Assembly (NCBI GenBank): GCA_028291485.1
Contig: JAQGHZ010000738.1
Location: 1-14,749 of the forward strand
Origin: Rubritepida sp.
GTDB taxonomy: Bacteria > Pseudomonadota > Alphaproteobacteria > Acetobacterales > Acetobacteraceae
Length of the DNA stretch: 14,749 nucleotides
Reading direction: 5' to 3'
Positions within the stretch are counted from its first letter, which is position 1. Each line of letters begins with the position of its first letter. The notes under the pieces are model-generated. The model saw only the letters and a program-made list of their open reading frames with translations, had not been told where the DNA came from and ran no database searches. Below are positions 11,212 to 14,749 of this stretch, one piece after another. The position numbers were made by a program, and so were the translations under genes.

Positions 11212-12738
11212 ATGCAGCGACGCAGTCTCCTCATCGGCGCCGCGGCGGGGGCTCCCGCAATGTTCGGAAACACGGGCGGCACCACCCAGAGCCTTCCCAC
11301 CGATCAGCGCGGGCCTGTGGTCTTCGACGGCAACACCGTGCCGGAAATGGCGCGGAACATCGCGTCGCAGCCCTATCGCCGGCGCCAAGCCGCGCTGCCG
11401 CGCCAGCTCGATCGGCTCGATTATGACGGTTACCGGAAGATCCGCTTCGACGCGGCGCAGGCCTGGTGGTCGGATCCGGCCTCGCCTTTCCGCATGCAGC
11501 CGCACCATCGCGGCTTCCTGTTCAAGGACCGCGTGGACCTCTTCGAGGTCGCCGAGGGCCAGGCCACGCCCATCCGCTTCCGCGCCGCGCAGTTCCGCTA
11601 CGAGGACGTGCAGGCACCGGGCGAGGACGAGGATATCGGCTTCGCGGGATTCCGGCTCCTCTCGCCGTTGAACCGGCCGGACCATTTCGACGAGCTCTGC
11701 TCATTCCTCGGCGCCAGCTATTTTCGCGCGCTGGGACGAGGGAACGTGTACGGGATTTCCGCGCGCGGCCTGTCCATCCGCACCGCCGATCCGCAGGGCG
11801 AGGAGTTCCCCGCCTTCACCGCCTTCTGGCTGGAGAAGCCCAAGCCCGGCGACACGGCGGCGGTGATTCACGCGCTGCTGGAGAGCCAGAGCCTCGCCGG
11901 CGCCTACCGCATCACCGTGACGCCTGGCGACACCACCACGACGGAGGTGCAGGCCACGCTCTTCCCGCGCCAGGACGTTGCGGGGATCGGCGTGGCGCCG
12001 GCCACCAGCATGTTCTTCTTCGGCCCGCAGGACCGCGACGGCGTGAGCGACTATCGCCCCGCCGTCCATGACTCCGACGGGCTGATGATGCGCAACGGTC
12101 GCGGCGAACAGATCTGGCGCCCGCTCGCCAATCCACGCGACCTGCAGGTGAGCGGCTTCCAGGACTCCACGCCGCGGGGCTTCGGCCTCGTGCAGCGCGC
12201 CCGCGCCTTCGCCGAATACCAGGATCTCGGCGCCGACTACCACCGCCGGCCGAGCCTCTGGGCCGAACCGCTGCAGGATTGGGGCGCGGGCGAGGTGCGG
12301 CTGGTGGAGATCCCAACGCAGAGCGAGATCCACGACAACATCGCCGCCTTCTGGGCGCCTTCGGCGGGGCTGAAGGCCAACACGCCCTTCGAGCTGCGCT
12401 ACCGCGTGCACTGGTCCGCGCAGGAGCCGGCGGACAGCCGACTCGCACGCTTCGCAACGACGCGCGTGGGTGCGGTGGGCGACAGCCGCGCGCGGCTCTT
12501 CGTGCTCGATATCCCGCCGATCCCCGCGGGGGAGAACGACGCCGCGCCAGAGCTGGCCGTGGAGAACAGCGCCGGCACGGTGCGGAACGCGGTGCTGCAG
12601 CCCAACCGCGAGACAGGCGGGATGCGCGTCGCTTTCGAGCTCGATCCCGGCAGCGCGCGCGCTGTTGAGCTGCGCGTGCGATTGCTGCGTGGGCAGGTGG
12701 CCATTTCCGAGAGCTGGGCCTTCCGATGGACGGTTTGA
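11212..12738 (+). CDS. opgG: Periplasmic glucan biosynthesis protein OpgG/OpgD (MdoG family), 508 aa
   Basis: The protein matches the MdoG family over its length (usually 500-550 aa). The N-terminus MQRRSLLIGAAAG has a twin-arginine start, as in OpgD, so Tat export to the periplasm is likely. Family signatures include VPEMARNIASQPY, LDYDGYRKIRF, FRLLSPLNRPDHFDEL, FLGASYFRALG, YGISARGLSI, an F..FWLEKP segment, and the late WAEPLQDWGAGEVRLVEIPT and NIAAFWAP. OpgG acts in the synthesis or branching of osmoregulated periplasmic glucans after OpgH extrudes the beta-1,2 backbone. GGGGAG sits 8 nt before the ATG. It overlaps opgH by 13 nt and follows the 17M-like gene by 14 nt, indicating one transcription unit. 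Confidence 0.93.
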   Translation: MQRRSLLIGAAAGAPAMFGNTGGTTQSLPTDQRGPVVFDGNTVPEMARNIASQPYRRRQAALPRQLDRLDYDGYRKIRFDAAQAWWSDPASPFRMQPHHRGFLFKDRVDLFEVAEGQATPIRFRAAQFRYEDVQAPGEDEDIGFAGFRLLSPLNRPDHFDELCSFLGASYFRALGRGNVYGISARGLSIRTADPQGEEFPAFTAFWLEKPKPGDTAAVIHALLESQSLAGAYRITVTPGDTTTTEVQATLFPRQDVAGIGVAPATSMFFFGPQDRDGVSDYRPAVHDSDGLMMRNGRGEQIWRPLANPRDLQVSGFQDSTPRGFGLVQRARAFAEYQDLGADYHRRPSLWAEPLQDWGAGEVRLVEIPTQSEIHDNIAAFWAPSAGLKANTPFELRYRVHWSAQEPADSRLARFATTRVGAVGDSRARLFVLDIPPIPAGENDAAPELAVENSAGTVRNAVLQPNRETGGMRVAFELDPGSARAVELRVRLLRGQVAISESWAFRWTV

Positions 12739-14636
12739 GCAGGGCGCTCCCCGGCTACGAAATCCTGTCGCCGGAATCGCCCATGGCGATGCCGGTGCAG
12801 GATTTTTCACGCGCGCCGCCGCCGGCCGTGATCCGCCGCCCTTCCGCGCCGCCACTCATGTGGTTGCGGCGATTGCTGGTCATCGGCAGCGCGCTCGCGC
12901 TCACCGGCATCGCGACAGCGGAAATGTCGCTGGTGCTCGGCCTCTCGCGCTGGAGCCTGATGGGCGTGGTGATGACGGCGATCTTCGCCCTGCTCTTCAT
13001 CTGGATCGCCCTGGCCTTCACCAGTGCGGTGGCGGGGCTGGTCTCGATGGGCTTCGCCCCCGATCCGCTCGGCCTGCGCGCGCCGGCTCCGCTCCTGCGG
13101 TCGCGCACCGCGCTGCTCATGCCCGTCTACAACGAGAGCGTGCCGCACTGGCGCGCCACGCTGGCGGCCATGCGCGCCTCCTTTGAGGCGGCGGGCGCGT
13201 CGGGTCATTTCGACATCTTCGTGCTGAGCGACACGACGGACCCCGCCATCCGAGATGCCGAGGGCGAGGCGGCGTTGCTGCTCCGCGAGGCCGTGGGCCC
13301 AGCGGTCTTCTACCGGCACCGCCCGCTGAACACCGGCCGCAAGGCCGGCAATATCGAGGAATGGGTGCGCCGCTTCGGCGCCGGCTACGAGCAGTTCCTC
13401 ATCCTCGACGCCGACAGCCTGATGGAGGCCGGCACCATCGTCGCGCTGTCGGCCGCCATGGAGCGGCACCATGACGTCGGCCTGATCCAGACGCTGCCGC
13501 TGCTGCAAGGCGGCGAGACGCTTTTCGCGCGGCTCCAGCAATTCGCCGGCCAGGTCTATGGGCCGTTGATCGCGCAGGGCCTCGCCTGGTGGTCGGGGGC
13601 GGACAGCAACTACTGGGGCCACAACGCGATGATCCGCACGCGCGCCTTCGCCAGCGCCGCAGGCCTGCCGCGGCTGCCGGGGAGAAAGCCCTTCGGCGGC
13701 GACATCCTCAGCCACGACTTCGTGGAAGCGGCCCTCATGCGGCGCGCGGGCTGGGCCATCCACCTCGCGCCGCTGCTGGGCGGCAGCTATGAGCAGGGGC
13801 CGCCCACCCTGCCGGACCTCGCGGTGCGCGACCGGCGCTGGTGCCAGGGCAACCTCCAGCACAGCGCGGTGATATCAACGGCCGGGCTGCACCCGCTGAG
13901 CCGGCTGCACATGGGGACGGGCATCGCCGCCTATCTCAGCGCGCCCTTCTGGCTGGGTTTTCTCATCCTCGGCCTCGCGGTCTCGCTCCAGGCCCACTTC
14001 CTGCGGCCGGAGTATTTCCCGAAGTCGCATGCGCTCTTTCCGCAATGGCCGGTGGTCGATCCGGAGCGAGCGCTCTGGGTCTTCGCCGGGACCTTCCTGC
14101 TGTTGCTGGCGCCGAAGTTCATGGCGCTGATCGCGCTCATCGTCGCGCGGCGTGGGTCGGGCGGAATCCGCATCCTGGCGAGCGGTGTGCTGGAGATCCT
14201 CCTCTCCTCGCTGCTCTCGCCCGTGACGATGCTGACCCAGGCGCAGCAGGTGGTCGGCATCCTGCTCGGACGCGACGGCGGCTGGACGACGCAGCGCCGC
14301 GAGGGCGAGACCATCACCTTCCGCGCGGCGCTCCGTCTGGCGCGCGCGCAGCTTCTCCTGGGCGTCGTGCTGGCGGGCCTGGCGCTGGCGATCAACCCGC
14401 TCCTCGCCGCCTGGATGGCGCCGGTGCTGGTCGGGCTGCTGTTGGCCCCCTGGCTCATCGCCTGGACGGCCAGCGTGACGCTCGGCGCCTGGTTGCGGGC
14501 TCGCGGGGTTCTGGGCGTGTCGACTGAGGAGGCGCCCTCCGGCGTTCTGCTGCTCGCCGCCCGCGAACGCCGCGAGATGGAAGCGGCCCGCGGACCCGTG
14601 GGCCGCGACACGCCGGAACTGGCCTCGGCGACCTGA
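12726..14636 (+). CDS. opgH: Glucans biosynthesis glucosyltransferase OpgH (MdoH), 636 aa
   Basis: An inner-membrane GT2 synthase that polymerises glucose from UDP-glucose and exports the periplasmic glucan backbone. Two N-terminal helices (about residues 46-66 and 76-100) precede the cytosolic catalytic domain: LLMPVYNES, FVLSDTTDP, LNTGRKAGN, the metal-binding DADS (D228, D230), SNYWGHNAMIRTRAF, LSHDFVEAALMRRAGW and the RRWCQGNLQH motif (W372, Q374). Four to six C-terminal helices follow from about residue 398. It is shorter than E. coli OpgH (847 aa), mainly by a reduced N-terminus, as usual for alphaproteobacterial forms. The ATG at 12726 overlaps opgG; the in-frame ATG at 12783 is an alternative start. 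No terminator was found after it; the next gene is convergent. Confidence 0.93.
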   Translation: MDGLSRALPGYEILSPESPMAMPVQDFSRAPPPAVIRRPSAPPLMWLRRLLVIGSALALTGIATAEMSLVLGLSRWSLMGVVMTAIFALLFIWIALAFTSAVAGLVSMGFAPDPLGLRAPAPLLRSRTALLMPVYNESVPHWRATLAAMRASFEAAGASGHFDIFVLSDTTDPAIRDAEGEAALLLREAVGPAVFYRHRPLNTGRKAGNIEEWVRRFGAGYEQFLILDADSLMEAGTIVALSAAMERHHDVGLIQTLPLLQGGETLFARLQQFAGQVYGPLIAQGLAWWSGADSNYWGHNAMIRTRAFASAAGLPRLPGRKPFGGDILSHDFVEAALMRRAGWAIHLAPLLGGSYEQGPPTLPDLAVRDRRWCQGNLQHSAVISTAGLHPLSRLHMGTGIAAYLSAPFWLGFLILGLAVSLQAHFLRPEYFPKSHALFPQWPVVDPERALWVFAGTFLLLLAPKFMALIALIVARRGSGGIRILASGVLEILLSSLLSPVTMLTQAQQVVGILLGRDGGWTTQRREGETITFRAALRLARAQLLLGVVLAGLALAINPLLAAWMAPVLVGLLLAPWLIAWTASVTLGAWLRARGVLGVSTEEAPSGVLLLAARERREMEAARGPVGRDTPELASAT

Positions 14637-14652
14637 TCCGCTCCTTGCGGGC

Positions 14653-14749
14653 TCAGACCGCAGCCGGCTCCTCGCTGCCTTCGACCAGCGCCGTCCGCAG
14701 GGCGCGGATCCGGCTGGTGAGTGCGGTGATATCATCCACCGTCATCCCG
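14653..14749 (-). CDS. C-terminal end of an unidentified minus-strand gene (window edge)
   Basis: A minus-strand frame ends with TGA at 14655-14653 and is open to the window edge; its last 30 residues start MTVDDITALTSRIRALRTA and finish GSEEPAAV. The ATG at 14745 could be a start, but only four bases lie upstream, so an SD cannot be judged, and a longer protein is at least as likely. The segment reads as one amphipathic helix with an acidic tail. No family is recognised. It converges with opgH at a distance of 16 bp. Confidence 0.4.
   Translation of the reverse strand, partial: GMTVDDITALTSRIRALRTALVEGSEEPAAV

Noticed and set aside
12807..13862. A long minus-strand frame opposite opgH
   Set aside because: Compositionally biased, no SD, and antisense to a fully conserved glycosyltransferase domain.

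Overview
The window is GC-rich, densely coding alphaproteobacterial DNA. Protein content (PhyR-type regulator, CsbD, DUF883, PRC-barrel, OpgGH) and codon use fit a Rhodospirillales/Acetobacteraceae-like organism; that placement is inference. No rRNA, tRNA, CRISPR array, insertion sequence or phage module was seen.

Layout. The left edge holds the C-terminus of a PhyR-like response regulator, the anti-anti-sigma factor of the alphaproteobacterial general stress response (GSR). To its right is a plus-strand run: CsbD, a DUF1328 membrane peptide, a Tat-type exported protein with two OB-like repeats, and an SbmA/YddA-type ABC transporter. A minus-strand block follows: a diacylglycerol-kinase-like lipid kinase translationally coupled to a calcineurin-like phosphoesterase, and upstream of them a repeat-containing small lipoprotein closed by a clear intrinsic terminator. 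A tiny plus-strand unit (25-codon ORF with strong SD and terminator) sits divergent to the lipoprotein. Next is a minus-strand run: DUF883 (YqjD/ElaB-like), YqjE/holin-like protein, PRC-barrel protein, YihY/BrkB protein. Divergent from DUF883 is a long AI-2E-family permease, whose 3' end runs into a decayed response-regulator remnant on the opposite strand. Then come a 55-aa hypothetical gene, a general-stress-protein-17M-like gene, opgG and opgH (periplasmic glucan synthesis), and the 3' end of an unidentified minus-strand gene.

Unifying signal. The bipartite motif GCAAC-N16/17-CGTT recurs in front of most transcription units here and was not found at other GCAAC occurrences I checked inside genes. 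It has the layout of the EcfG (ECF15) GSR promoter (canonical GGAAC-N16/17-CGTT) with C at the second -35 position. Exact copies lie before csbD, the lipoprotein, DUF883, the AI-2E permease, the 55-aa gene and the 17M-like gene; the DUF883 and AI-2E copies are a single overlapping palindrome. One-mismatch copies lie before the PRC-barrel gene and the 25-codon ORF. The window therefore reads as a GSR regulon island next to its regulator, covering envelope and membrane-protection functions and, through the 14-nt junction with the 17M-like gene, probably opgGH.
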